Assembly: GCF_900114765.1 (NCBI RefSeq) | Contig: NZ_FOUD01000014.1 | Location: 62,001-126,000 of the forward strand | DNA length: 64,000 bases | Direction: 5' to 3' | Source: Halopseudomonas pachastrellae | Lineage (GTDB): Bacteria; Pseudomonadota; Gammaproteobacteria; Pseudomonadales; Pseudomonadaceae | In this document: positions 8,739 through 16,519 of the stretch, piece by piece | Layout: every line of letters begins with the position of its first letter | How positions within the stretch are numbered: position 1 is the stretch's first letter | Program-made: the position numbers and the translations under genes | Notes under the pieces: model-generated | What the model was told of the DNA's origin: nothing | Seen by the model: the letters and a program-made list of their open reading frames with translations, nothing else | The model's database searches: none

Positions 8739-9710
8739 ATGCAGCTGTTGTATCCGGAGATCAAACCCTTCGCCCGCCACGAGCTGGCGGTGTCACCACC
8801 CCATGTGCTCTACGCCGATGAAAGCGGTCAGCCGGACGGGCTGCCAGTGGTGTTTATCCACGGTGGGCCGGGTGCCGGTTGTGATGCCCTGAGCCGGCGT
8901 TTCTTCGATCCGTCGCTGTACCGCATCGTGACCTTTGATCAGCGCGGCTGTGGTCGCTCCACACCGCACGGCAGCCTGGAGAACAACACCACCGCTGACC
9001 TGGTGGCTGACATGGAAGCGCTGCGTGAGCACCTGGGCATCGACAAGTGGGTACTGTTTGGTGGTTCTTGGGGCTCCACACTGGCGCTGGCCTACGCCCA
9101 GGCGCACCCTGATCGGGTCATGGGTATGGTGCTGCGTGGCATCTTCCTGTGCCGTGAACAGGACATCCACTGGTTTTATCAGGAGGGCGCCAGCCATATC
9201 TTCCCGGACTTCTGGGAGGACTATCTGGAGCTGATTCCGGAGCAAGAGCGCGAGGATATGGTGGCGGCCTATTACCGCCGCCTGACCGGTGATGACGAGA
9301 TCTGCCGCATGCACGCGGCCAAGGCCTGGTCGATCTGGGAGGGGCGCTGCGCCACCCTGCGGCCCAGCCCGCAGGTGATCGAGCGCTTCAGCGATGCTCG
9401 CCGGGCTTATGCCATCGCGCGGATCGAGTGTCATTACTTTGCCAACAAGACGTTCCTTGAGCCAGACCAGCTGCTTAACAACATGGACCGCATTGCGCAT
9501 ATTCCCGGCATCATCGTGCATGGGCGCTACGACATGGTCTGCCCGCTGGATAACGCCTATGCCTTGCATCAGCACTGGCCCGGCAGTGAACTGAACATCA
9601 TCCGCGATGCGGGCCACGCCGCCTCTGAGCCCGGCATTGCCGATGCGCTGGTACGTGCGACCGGCGATATGGCGCGCCAGTTGCTCAATCTGACACCGCA
9701 GGCCGAGTGA
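8739..9710 (+). CDS. pip: proline iminopeptidase
   Basis: A 323-residue alpha/beta hydrolase of peptidase family S33 that removes N-terminal proline from peptides in the cytosol. Motifs in order: [13 protein letters not shown] (oxyanion loop), [13 protein letters not shown], the nucleophile elbow GGSWGS with Ser110, then the cap region with WEGRCATL, and late GRYDMVCP and DAGHAASEP, which supply the Asp and His of the triad. Length and motif order match bacterial Pip closely. GGGAG upstream supports the ATG. It is followed after one base by dtd, so they form an operon. Confidence 0.95.
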   Translation: MQLLYPEIKPFARHELAVSPPHVLYADESGQPDGLPVVFIHGGPGAGCDALSRRFFDPSLYRIVTFDQRGCGRSTPHGSLENNTTADLVADMEALREHLGIDKWVLFGGSWGSTLALAYAQAHPDRVMGMVLRGIFLCREQDIHWFYQEGASHIFPDFWEDYLELIPEQEREDMVAAYYRRLTGDDEICRMHAAKAWSIWEGRCATLRPSPQVIERFSDARRAYAIARIECHYFANKTFLEPDQLLNNMDRIAHIPGIIVHGRYDMVCPLDNAYALHQHWPGSELNIIRDAGHAASEPGIADALVRATGDMARQLLNLTPQAE

Positions 9711-9711
9711 C

Positions 9712-10149
9712 ATGAAGGGATTGCTGCAACGGGTCAGTCAGGCCCGGGTTGAGGTGGAAGGGGAGATTGTCGGCTCGATTGATCAGGGCCTGTTGGTGCT
9801 GGTTGGCATCGAGCCGCAGGACCTTGAGGCCAGTGCCGACAAGCTGCTCAAGCGGCTGCTGGAATACCGCGTGTTCACCGACGCTGACGGGCGCATGAAC
9901 GATTCACTGACTGACGTGCAGGGCGGCCTGTTGCTGGTGTCCCAGTTCACCTTGGCCGCCGACACCCGCAAGGGTCGTCGCCCCGGCTTCTCTACCGCTG
10001 CGCCACCGGATCGCGCCGAGGCGCTGTTCGATTATCTGGTTGGGCAGGCGCGGGCGCTGCACCCGCAGGTCGCAACCGGCCGCTTTGGTGCCGATATGCA
10101 GGTGCATCTGGTCAACGATGGTCCGGTCACCTTCCTGCTTGAGGTGTAA
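9712..10149 (+). CDS. dtd: D-aminoacyl-tRNA deacylase
   Basis: A 145-residue protein of the usual Dtd size. It hydrolyses D-aminoacyl-tRNAs (and glycyl-tRNA(Ala)) and so proofreads chirality after aminoacylation. The two family motifs are present: [17 protein letters not shown] in the middle and the C-terminal GPVTFLLEV holding the Gly-cisPro element that rejects L-amino acids. The start follows the pip stop with a single base between, indicating translational coupling. The pairing of pip and dtd is common in pseudomonads. Confidence 0.96.
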   Translation: MKGLLQRVSQARVEVEGEIVGSIDQGLLVLVGIEPQDLEASADKLLKRLLEYRVFTDADGRMNDSLTDVQGGLLLVSQFTLAADTRKGRRPGFSTAAPPDRAEALFDYLVGQARALHPQVATGRFGADMQVHLVNDGPVTFLLEV

Positions 10150-10161
10150 TCGGGCACTGGC

Positions 10162-10509
10162 TCAGACAGCTGGATACACCCGCGTCCAGACGGTCAGCAG
10201 CAGGCCTGCCGCCGTCGCCCACGCCAGCGCGCCAAGGGTGAGTGTCACCACCAGCGTGAAGCGCTCGCTCAATAGCACAATCGAAAACAGATACGCCGCG
10301 TAGGGCAATAGCGACCACAGTCCGAAGATAGCGGTGCTGCGCAGGTCGCTGGCCAGTCGCTCGCTGCCCACGATGTAGTGGGCGATGATGGCGAACGTCG
10401 GGAACAGCGGCACCAGCCCGGCGATATAGAAACTTCTGGTTTTTGCCAGCAGTGCAATCATCAGCACGGCGAGCGCACCCAGCACACACTTGAGCGCAAG
10501 GGACAGCAT
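10162..10509 (-). CDS. GlpM family membrane protein
   Basis: A 115-residue protein with four likely membrane helices. The segment KTRSFYIAGLVPLFPTFAII with the following AHYIVG is typical of GlpM-like proteins. GlpM was named in Pseudomonas aeruginosa next to the glycerol genes and was linked to alginate production, but its molecular activity is unknown. I start at the ATG at 10509, where the family begins, although the frame is open back to 10572. No glycerol genes are nearby here. It is convergent with dtd, 12 bases apart. Confidence 0.75.
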   Translation of the reverse strand: MLSLALKCVLGALAVLMIALLAKTRSFYIAGLVPLFPTFAIIAHYIVGSERLASDLRSTAIFGLWSLLPYAAYLFSIVLLSERFTLVVTLTLGALAWATAAGLLLTVWTRVYPAV

Positions 10510-10648
10510 TCGAGTACCCAGAGGATAGGATGGGACAGGGAATCCCTGAGCAGGGGCAGGACGCCGGAACACTGCTCATCGCTGGCGAATGTAGGCTTCG
10601 CCGGGGTGGTCGTCAATGGCTATCAGCGGGCCTGCTGGGGCCAGACGA

Positions 10649-10675
10649 CCGACGGCAGCGGCGGGCTGCCGTCGG
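10649..10675. other. perfect 10-bp hairpin between glpM-like and isomerase genes
   Basis: CCGACGGCAG and CTGCCGTCGG enclose a 7-base loop (10659-10665). On the plus strand it is followed by TGTTGCTTCTT, which is only weakly U-rich; on the minus strand, the strand of the gene ending at 10686, no T run follows. It may be a weak terminator or a transcript-end stabiliser. Confidence 0.45.
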
Positions 10676-10685
10676 TGTTGCTTCT

Positions 10686-11273
10686 TCAACCGCGCGCGGC
10701 GGCCTCGACCCAGTCCAGACGGTCCTGGCCGAAGAACATGTCACCATCGACAAAGCAGGTTGGTGCACCAAAAACACCGCGGCCGATAGCCTCTTCGGTG
10801 GCACTCTTGAGCTTCTCTTTCACCGCCGGATCACTCGCCTTGGCCATGACCTCTGAGGGGGCAAAGCCCGCCTCAACCAGCACCTTGCCGATGACCTCGG
10901 GCTCGCCCATGTTCAGTTCGCTGATCCACATCGCCTCAAAGATGGCCGTCAGCAGCTGGTCGAACTCGGGGGTGTCCTGATAGGCAACAACGGCGCGCAT
11001 CAGTTGCAGGGTGTTGATTGGAAAGAAGGGGTTCTGATTCAGGGTGACGCCGTAGCGGTTGGCAAAGCGCTGCAGGTCGATACGGGTGTACGCGCCCTTG
11101 GCCGGTACGGTCGCCGGGGAGCTGTTGCCGGTGGCCATAAATACGCCGCCCAGCAGCATGGGCTTGTACACCAGCGTTGCGCCAGTGCGCTCGGCGATGG
11201 CTGGCAGCTGGGTCCAGGCCAGATAGCTCGCCGGGCTGCCGACGTCGAAGTAGAACTCGATAGTCTTGCTCAT
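10686..11273 (-). CDS. 2-hydroxychromene-2-carboxylate isomerase / DsbA-family (kappa-class GST) protein
   Basis: 195 residues of thioredoxin-like fold. It opens with EFYFDVGSPASYLAW, where Ser of the SPxS motif replaces the DsbA CxxC, as in the 2-hydroxychromene-2-carboxylate isomerases and kappa-class glutathione transferases. The C-terminal GVFGAPTCFVDGDMFFGQDR carries the conserved cis-Pro and substrate loop. In naphthalene catabolism such enzymes isomerise a ring-cleavage product using glutathione, but no aromatic catabolic genes are near, so a general GST-type detoxification role is as likely. I use the ATG at 11273 because GGAGAG precedes it. The SDR gene lies 19 bases upstream on the same strand. 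Confidence 0.88.
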   Translation of the reverse strand: MSKTIEFYFDVGSPASYLAWTQLPAIAERTGATLVYKPMLLGGVFMATGNSSPATVPAKGAYTRIDLQRFANRYGVTLNQNPFFPINTLQLMRAVVAYQDTPEFDQLLTAIFEAMWISELNMGEPEVIGKVLVEAGFAPSEVMAKASDPAVKEKLKSATEEAIGRGVFGAPTCFVDGDMFFGQDRLDWVEAAARG

Positions 11274-11292
11274 GACTCTCTCCAGAGCGGGT

Positions 11293-12024
11293 TTAAAAGG
11301 TTTCCATCCAGGGGCGCAGATCCAGCTCATGGGTCCAGCTGTCACGCGGCTGGGCGTGAATCGCCCAGTACTGGTCGGCAATATGGTCAGGGTTGAGGAT
11401 GCCATCCTGATCTTTCAGGGCATAGCGCTCGGGGAAGTTATCGCGGATAAAGGCGGTGTCGATGGCGCCGTCGATGATTGGGTGGGCAACGTGAATGCCC
11501 TGCGGGCCGAGTTCGCGGGCCATGCTCTGGGCCAGCGCGCGCAGCGCGAACTTGGCACCGGCAAAAGCCGAGAAGCCCGAGCCGCCGCGTAGCGAGGCGG
11601 TGGCACCGGTGAAGATGATGGTGCCCTTGCCGCGCGGCAACATGACCTTGGCGGCCTCCCGGCCGGTAAGAAAGCCGGCGAAGCCTGCCATTTCCCACAC
11701 CTTGCGATAAACCCGCGCAGTGGTCTCGGTGATACCGAAACGCACGTTGGCGCCAATGTTGAAGATGGCAACCTCAACCGGGCCAATCTCACGTTCGATC
11801 TGCTCGAATAGCCCCACCATTTCCTCTTCGCTGCGGGCATCGCAGCCAAAGGCATGGGCTTTGCCGCCGTCAGATTCGATTTGGTTGACCAGCTCGGTCA
11901 GGCTATCGGCGTTGCGGCGGGTCACGCAGAGGGTAAAGCCTTCACGGGCAAAGCGACGGGCAATGGCGCCACCGGTGGCGTCACCGGCGCCGATGACAAC
12001 GGCTACAGGGGCGGGTGTGGTCAT
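11293..12024 (-). CDS. short-chain dehydrogenase/reductase with Phe at the catalytic Tyr position
   Basis: 243 residues with the Rossmann fold of classical SDRs. The nucleotide loop reads GAGDATGGA and the NAG-like motif reads NIGA. At the active site the usual YxxxK reads F154-A-G-A-K158, so the proton-donating Tyr is Phe. I have seen this variant as a recurring type in pseudomonad SDRs of this sort rather than a one-off, but cannot verify it here. It may have a different substrate chemistry or be non-catalytic. It is divergent from an HxlR regulator gene, which probably controls it, and is followed by the isomerase gene in the same unit. Confidence 0.85.
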   Translation of the reverse strand: MTTPAPVAVVIGAGDATGGAIARRFAREGFTLCVTRRNADSLTELVNQIESDGGKAHAFGCDARSEEEMVGLFEQIEREIGPVEVAIFNIGANVRFGITETTARVYRKVWEMAGFAGFLTGREAAKVMLPRGKGTIIFTGATASLRGGSGFSAFAGAKFALRALAQSMARELGPQGIHVAHPIIDGAIDTAFIRDNFPERYALKDQDGILNPDHIADQYWAIHAQPRDSWTHELDLRPWMETF

Positions 12025-12047
12025 GGCAAAGTCCTCAGTTATCTATG

Positions 12048-12092
12048 GTTCTTTTTTGGAACTGACTCGATAGTGGGTTTCATTTTGGAACT
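12048..12092. promoter_or_regulatory. candidate operator for the HxlR-type regulator
   Basis: The 108-base divergent region between the SDR and hxlR-like genes contains a direct repeat TTTTGGAACT at 12054-12063 and 12083-12092, 29 bases apart. The first copy is also part of the inverted repeat GTTC-N7-GAAC (12048-12062). Paired sites like this in the shared control region of a regulator and its divergent target are typical of HxlR autoregulation. This is pattern-based only. Confidence 0.4.
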
Positions 12093-12132
12093 TGTCAAAC
12101 TATTCTTGCGTTCTGACTCGGAGGATTTATTC

Positions 12133-12612
12133 ATGCGCTGGGAAGAACTTGGCGACCAACCCTGCTCCATGTCCCGCACGCTTGCTGTGGTTGGCGACCG
12201 CTGGACGCTGCTGATTCTGCGCGACTGCTTTTTAGGTGTGCGGCGCTTCGATGCCTTTGAGCGGCGTATCGGCCTGACCCGCCACCTGCTGGCTGACCGT
12301 TTGAAAAAACTGGTCGAACATGAGGTGCTGGTCAAGGTGCCCTACCAGCAAAAGCCATTGCGTGAGGAATATCGGCTGACCGACAAGGGGCTGGCCCTGC
12401 ATCCGGTGATTCTCTCGCTGGTCAGCTGGGGCGACACCTGGATGGCTGATGAGCGCGGCGCGCCCATCGAGCATTACCACAAGGGCTGTGGTCAGCGCAT
12501 GAAACCGGTGATGGTGTGCTCTGAATGCGCTGAGCCGGTGGGTGCGCGGGATATCGAAGCACGGCCCGCCGCGGCCTTTGGTGAGGATGCACAGCGGCTG
12601 GTGGCGGGCTGA
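12133..12612 (+). CDS. HxlR family transcriptional regulator
   Basis: 159 residues. The winged helix-turn-helix of the HxlR family fills residues 10-110: CSMSRTLAVVGDRWTLLILR, then RFDAFERRIGLTRHLLADRL and a wing with EYRLTDKG. The C-terminal tail has Cys residues (CGQRMKPVMVCSECAEPVG) that look like a small metal- or redox-sensitive knuckle. The frame is open far upstream, but GGAGG at 12119-12123 fixes the ATG at 12133. The divergent SDR and its downstream isomerase gene are the likely regulated genes. Confidence 0.88.
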   Translation: MRWEELGDQPCSMSRTLAVVGDRWTLLILRDCFLGVRRFDAFERRIGLTRHLLADRLKKLVEHEVLVKVPYQQKPLREEYRLTDKGLALHPVILSLVSWGDTWMADERGAPIEHYHKGCGQRMKPVMVCSECAEPVGARDIEARPAAAFGEDAQRLVAG

Positions 12613-12613
12613 G

Positions 12614-12946
12614 TCAGTGCCCGGCGGTGTTAGAAAACAGGTTGATGACCATAACGCCGCTGATGATCAGGCCCATGCCGATCAGTGCCGGCAGGTCCAG
12701 CTTTTGCCCGTACAACAGCCAGGCCACCACCGAGATCAGCACCACACCCACGCCTGACCAGATGGCGTAGGCAACGCCAACCGGAATGGTCTTCAGCGTC
12801 AGCGAAAGAAAGTAGAACGACACCAGATAGCCAACCACCACGAGGGCTGAGGGCAGGGGTTTGCTGAAGCCGGTACTGGCTTTCAGGGCAGAGGTGGCAA
12901 CCACCTCAGATACGATAGCGATAATCAGGTAGACCCAGTGATGCAT
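12614..12946 (-). CDS. small multidrug resistance (SMR) efflux protein, EmrE-like
   Basis: A 110-residue, four-helix membrane protein. Helix 1 has the essential acidic residue in [14 protein letters not shown] (Glu14), the proton and cation binding site of EmrE-type antiporters, followed by [20 protein letters not shown], the hallmark second and third helices. It works as an antiparallel dimer exporting quaternary ammonium and other cationic compounds, or guanidinium in the SugE/Gdx branch; the GxGVV pattern and the AIWSG motif favour the EmrE/Qac branch. It is convergent with the HxlR gene, one base apart. Confidence 0.92.
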   Translation of the reverse strand: MHHWVYLIIAIVSEVVATSALKASTGFSKPLPSALVVVGYLVSFYFLSLTLKTIPVGVAYAIWSGVGVVLISVVAWLLYGQKLDLPALIGMGLIISGVMVINLFSNTAGH

Positions 12947-13026
12947 GCGCGGCGCCTCGGTTGATCAGGCGATGTTACGCAGGGTGGGAGCGCTGGAACA
13001 GACTGTTATTTTTTGCCGGGTTGTGC

Positions 13027-13059
13027 GCAATCCGGCTGCGGCGACGCCAGCCGGATTGC
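13027..13059. repeat. perfect 12-bp palindromic hairpin
   Basis: GCAATCCGGCTG and CAGCCGGATTGC pair around a 9-base loop. It sits between the SMR gene start and the end of the VOC gene. On neither strand is it followed by a T run, so it is not a standard terminator. It resembles REP-type intergenic palindromes of pseudomonads, which a genome-wide copy count would settle. Confidence 0.5.
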
Positions 13060-13081
13060 CTTGCCGACAAGAGGGAAGACC

Positions 13082-13462
13082 TCAGGGCATGCGGTACATG
13101 GCGCAGAGCTTGTTGCCGGACGGGTCACGCAGGTAGGCCAGATACAGCTTCATGCCGGCACCCTCGCGTACGCCCGGCGGGTCTTCACAGGCAGTGCCGC
13201 CATTGGCCAGACCCGCAGCGTGCCAGGCATCGGCTTGCTCGGGGCTGTCCATAGCAAACCCAATGGTGCTGCCGTTACCGCAGCTGGCTGCCTCACCGTC
13301 GATCGGCTTGGTGATGGCAAAGACGCCGGTTGGGGTCATGTAAAAGATGCGCCCTTTGGGGTCGGTAAAGCCGGGCTTGCAGCCGGTAACGCCCAGGGTC
13401 GCGTCGTAAAAGGCTTTGGATTTTTCCAGATCGTCGGCGCCGAGCATGATGTGACTGAACAT
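13082..13462 (-). CDS. VOC family (glyoxalase/bleomycin-resistance fold) protein
   Basis: 126 residues made of two beta-alpha-beta-beta-beta units: HIMLGADDLEKSKAFYDATLG at the start and a second unit ending YLRDPSGNKLCAMYR. His4 and the late Asp-Pro-Ser-Gly-Asn turn are the usual landmarks of vicinal-oxygen-chelate enzymes. The substrate cannot be inferred; relatives are often annotated as lactoylglutathione lyase-like. It is monocistronic by appearance. Confidence 0.88.
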   Translation of the reverse strand: MFSHIMLGADDLEKSKAFYDATLGVTGCKPGFTDPKGRIFYMTPTGVFAITKPIDGEAASCGNGSTIGFAMDSPEQADAWHAAGLANGGTACEDPPGVREGAGMKLYLAYLRDPSGNKLCAMYRMP

Positions 13463-13578
13463 CGCATGATCCTTTTGTTGCTGTTGTTGGGAAGCGCAGG
13501 GGACAGACTCCGCGCAGGCGCCTGAGCCGTCAATGCTTCCAATGGGGGAGATTGTCGGCCCATAAGGATGGTTTATGG

Positions 13579-14001
13579 TCAGCTGGCGCCGTGCAGAGCG
13601 AACAGCTCCTCGCCGGTGAGCTGCAGGGTGGTTTGGGCAAAGCAGTAGTAGGCGGGCTTCTGGTCGATAAAGACTTCGCGGTTCAGCTGCCAGCTGTCCT
13701 GTTCATCAAACAACCCGACCGGAATCGCATAGAAGGGCTGCTCGCGCAGGCGGTAGAACAGGTGGGTGCCACAGTGCTTGCAGAAACCGCGCTCGGCCCA
13801 GTCGGATGACGCATACACGCCGATATGCGCCTCGCCGCTGAACGTGACCTGATCCTCGCACTCCACCGCCAGCAGCGGCCCGCCGCCCCAGCGCCGGCAG
13901 GTGTCGCAATGACAAGCGCCGAGGTCGCGGTGTGACACGCTGGCACTGACGCTGACGGCGGCGCATAGACAACGGCCTTCAAGGGGCTTGGTGTGTGTCA
14001 T
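13579..14001 (-). CDS. GFA family zinc protein (glutathione-dependent formaldehyde-activating enzyme-like)
   Basis: 140 residues with the GFA-family zinc ligands: RCLC early, CHCDTCRRW in the middle and CKHCGTHL later. These Cys residues bind structural and catalytic zinc in Gfa of Paracoccus. Most family members have never been tested and are probably not formaldehyde-activating. I use the ATG at 14001 because GGAG precedes it; the upstream in-frame Met at 14061 would overlap the DoxX-like gene end. Confidence 0.86.
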   Translation of the reverse strand: MTHTKPLEGRCLCAAVSVSASVSHRDLGACHCDTCRRWGGGPLLAVECEDQVTFSGEAHIGVYASSDWAERGFCKHCGTHLFYRLREQPFYAIPVGLFDEQDSWQLNREVFIDQKPAYYCFAQTTLQLTGEELFALHGAS

Positions 14002-14035
14002 GGTATGGCTCCGGCGGGTGGGTGTTGCTTTCACC

Positions 14036-14419
14036 TTAGGCCAGCGCAGCAGCCTTGTCATGGTGACGCATCAGTAGCCAGATCAGGACCAGAATCGGCG
14101 CGTTTTTGCTCAATGGGCCAAAGGGATGCAGCCAGAATGCGGGGGCCATCAGGCTGAGCAGCAGCGAATAGCCGACAATGACCACCAGCTGCAGTGTGCA
14201 ACACCACCGCAGCGCCCGGCCGCTGAGCAGCCACAGGCCAATCCCCAGATCCAGCACGCTGCCCGCCCAGATCAGCGGGTCGATCAGCGGTTCTGGGATG
14301 CCGGCGCTTTGCAGCACTTCAACACCTATCGCTTTGCCGGCGGTCAGTGAGACGGCAGCGGTCAGCAGCCAGAGCAGCGCCAGGCTGAGGCGGGCAAGCA
14401 GTTGCTCGATTCTGCTCAT
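14036..14419 (-). CDS. DoxX-like family membrane protein
   Basis: A 127-residue protein with four hydrophobic helices and the DoxX-like pattern: an N-terminal helix with LWLLTAAVSLTAGKAIGVEV, then WAGSVLDLGIGLWLL. It is the last gene of a tightly spaced four-gene unit (16379 to 14036). In related genomes this family is often fused or adjacent to NAD(P)-dependent proteins such as the saccharopine-dehydrogenase-like protein seen here, suggesting a joint membrane redox function, but that is inference. Confidence 0.78.
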   Translation of the reverse strand: MSRIEQLLARLSLALLWLLTAAVSLTAGKAIGVEVLQSAGIPEPLIDPLIWAGSVLDLGIGLWLLSGRALRWCCTLQLVVIVGYSLLLSLMAPAFWLHPFGPLSKNAPILVLIWLLMRHHDKAAALA

Positions 14420-14423
14420 CGGC

Positions 14424-14897
14424 TCAGACCAGCGGCAGCGGCTTGAATACCATCAGCCAGAACAGCAGCAGGATGGATGCGAAGGCGGGTATGCCCAGCG
14501 CTGTCCACCAGCGCATCTGCTGATGAAAGGCGGCTGACAGCACGCCGGTTTCCAGCGCCTCATTGGCCAGTGCGCGCAGGCGGTATTGAATCGCGACCAC
14601 CGGCAGCCAGCACAGCCCGATAAAGATGAACAGGCCGATTACGCTGAGAAACCAGGGCGAGGTCAGGCTGAACCCCAGCCGATGGGTCAGCAGCAGGCCG
14701 GTGACAAACTGCAGCACCACGGCGGGCGCGGTGAACAGCCAGTCGGCCAGCACCACGTGGCGCGTGGTTACCGCTATCGCCTGCACGTTGCCGCTGCGGT
14801 GGGCCATGAACATGAAAAAGGCAATGCCACTGCCGGTGCCGGCCAGCACCACGGCGCCCAGGATATGCAGCAGCTTGAGCAGCAGGTAGTTATCCAC
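14424..14897 (-). CDS. DUF2269 family integral membrane protein
   Basis: 157 residues, four membrane helices. The N terminus LLLKLLHILGAVVLAGTGSG and the later ADWLFTAPAVVLQFVTGLLL match the DUF2269 family, small membrane proteins of unknown role with conserved His and Trp residues within the helices. Its start overlaps the end of the saccharopine-dehydrogenase-like gene by 8 bases and its end lies 4 bases before the DoxX-like gene, so these proteins are probably made together. Confidence 0.8.
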   Translation of the reverse strand: MDNYLLLKLLHILGAVVLAGTGSGIAFFMFMAHRSGNVQAIAVTTRHVVLADWLFTAPAVVLQFVTGLLLTHRLGFSLTSPWFLSVIGLFIFIGLCWLPVVAIQYRLRALANEALETGVLSAAFHQQMRWWTALGIPAFASILLLFWLMVFKPLPLV

Positions 14898-16020
14898 GGT
14901 GGGTTTCCAGCTGGTGATAAATGGCCAACCCTTGGGCCTCCTGCTCGAAGGCGCTCAGCGGGAACAGGTTCATGCACGGTATGGCGCCGCGCTCGCTCAG
15001 CTCGCCGCTGACCAGCCGACGGGCGAGGATCAGGGCTGACAGCGTCGGGATGTACGGCCCGATCCCCTCTGTGGCGCCCAGTACCCATTTTAGGTGCAGC
15101 GGCTGCTGCTGGTGGTCCAGCCCGCGCAGGTTGATCTGCATACCGCCGGTATCGGTACCCCAGCGGATGAACCATTCGCTGGCGCGGACGATGGGTTTGC
15201 TCCAGCGCGACCAGTCACGGACCAGGCCAATACGTGCGAGCCCGGCCATCAACCACATGCCGTAGTGCAGCAGGCCCAGTTCCAGTCCGGCCTGAAAGTG
15301 CACACTGCGCAGGGTCGGATAGGCGGCGGGCAGCAGTTCCAGATCAGGAATATCAACGTTGGCCAGTGGGCGGCGGCCGATGGTGGCGTCGAAGTACAGG
15401 CGCCGGAGTGACATCCAGCCGTACACCTGCTGCCAGCGGCCCGCTTGCCAGACCCGAATCGGGTGTCCGGTGTATGAGAGAATGCCTCGCACCGTTGCCT
15501 CGCCGCGCTCGGCCTGATTACCCGGCGCAATCGCAAAATCGATATCGTCGAGCCGACTGAACTGATCGGCATAGTGAGCGATGACACAGGATGACAGCCC
15601 CGGCACCGAGCTAGCGCCGCTGACCAGCAGTACTCCCGCCGCACGTGCTGCGTCGTCCAGCTGGCTGATATCGCAGACAAAGCGGCGGTCGTCGGCCAGA
15701 TCGATGTAGTGGCAGCCGGCGGCGATGCAGGCCCGTGGGACGCGGTAATCCTGGCCTTGGAAGGGGCCGCCGGTATGAATCACAAGGTCAGGTTTGAGCG
15801 CTGCGAGTTTGGTCTCAAAGTCGGCGGCGTGCAGGTCCAGCTCTGCTGTCTCCAGGCGAGCGCGTGCTGCCGGTTGCAGTTGGGTTTGCAGTTGCTGCGC
15901 TGGCGCGCTGCGCCGCCCGGCGATGATCAGCGTGATATCGGCGGTGTCTGCCAGCGTCTCGGTGATGCGCTTACCAAAGTTGCCGTAGCCGCCGAGAATC
16001 AGAATACGCTGACAGCTCAT
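14890..16020 (-). CDS. saccharopine dehydrogenase-like NAD(P)-binding protein
   Basis: 376 residues. An N-terminal Rossmann domain opens with ILILGGYGNFGKRI and continues through VIHTGGPFQGQDYRVPRACI and YIDLADDR, the hallmarks of the saccharopine dehydrogenase/trans-acting enoyl reductase type fold. Similar proteins of unknown activity are widespread in proteobacteria. It is the second gene of a four-gene operon: the upstream small membrane protein gene overlaps it by 4 bases and the DUF2269 gene by 8. With two membrane partners it could act on a lipid or membrane-bound substrate; that is inference. Confidence 0.8.
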   Translation of the reverse strand: MSCQRILILGGYGNFGKRITETLADTADITLIIAGRRSAPAQQLQTQLQPAARARLETAELDLHAADFETKLAALKPDLVIHTGGPFQGQDYRVPRACIAAGCHYIDLADDRRFVCDISQLDDAARAAGVLLVSGASSVPGLSSCVIAHYADQFSRLDDIDFAIAPGNQAERGEATVRGILSYTGHPIRVWQAGRWQQVYGWMSLRRLYFDATIGRRPLANVDIPDLELLPAAYPTLRSVHFQAGLELGLLHYGMWLMAGLARIGLVRDWSRWSKPIVRASEWFIRWGTDTGGMQINLRGLDHQQQPLHLKWVLGATEGIGPYIPTLSALILARRLVSGELSERGAIPCMNLFPLSAFEQEAQGLAIYHQLETHRG

Positions 16021-16379
16021 GGCTCCTCACGAAACAGCGCTCGGCTGCGCACGTAAGACACGATGGCAAAGATGATAAAGGCCAGGCCCATCAGGAACGG
16101 CAGGTCGGTGATGCCGCCGGAGGAGAAGTAGCCGAAGCCGGCAAACAGCAGCCCCAGCAGCAGAAAAAAGACCGGGCCAATGAGGATATTCTTCGGCGCC
16201 GCTGCGTAGATGCGGGCGTTCTTCTCGATGATCATGTTCATCGCCTCGACCTGTGCTTCATGGCGATCGCGGCAGGCCAGCCCGTGTCCCAGATCGCTTG
16301 CGCAATCGGTGCACAGCCCGCGGTTGCAGCATTTGCAGGTGCCGATGGCGGCGGTTTGCGGATGGTTGAAGCAGTGCAT
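16017..16379 (-). CDS. B-box-like zinc finger membrane protein
   Basis: 120 residues. The N-terminal 40 residues hold a Cys/His cluster (CFNHP, CKCCNRGLCTDCA, ACRDRH) like the B-box-type zinc finger found in small bacterial membrane proteins. Two membrane helices follow at residues 66-84 and 92-110. GGGAGG precedes the ATG at 16379, which decides the start over the longer open frame. It heads an operon with the saccharopine-dehydrogenase-like, DUF2269 and DoxX-like genes. The metal-binding head and membrane tail suggest a scaffold or sensor, but its function is unknown. Confidence 0.7.
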   Translation of the reverse strand: MHCFNHPQTAAIGTCKCCNRGLCTDCASDLGHGLACRDRHEAQVEAMNMIIEKNARIYAAAPKNILIGPVFFLLLGLLFAGFGYFSSGGITDLPFLMGLAFIIFAIVSYVRSRALFREEP

Positions 16380-16519
16380 GCGAATCCTCCCTGAAGTGAC
16401 GGTGCGGGTCGGGCAGCATGCTGGCGGCCGAGCGGCGACCAGCACGGCCTCTGCCTGCTGGTTGCCGAGTATGCCAGAGCGCTGGGACAGGGTCGCGGCT
16501 GGCGCCGCTCTGGGCGGGG

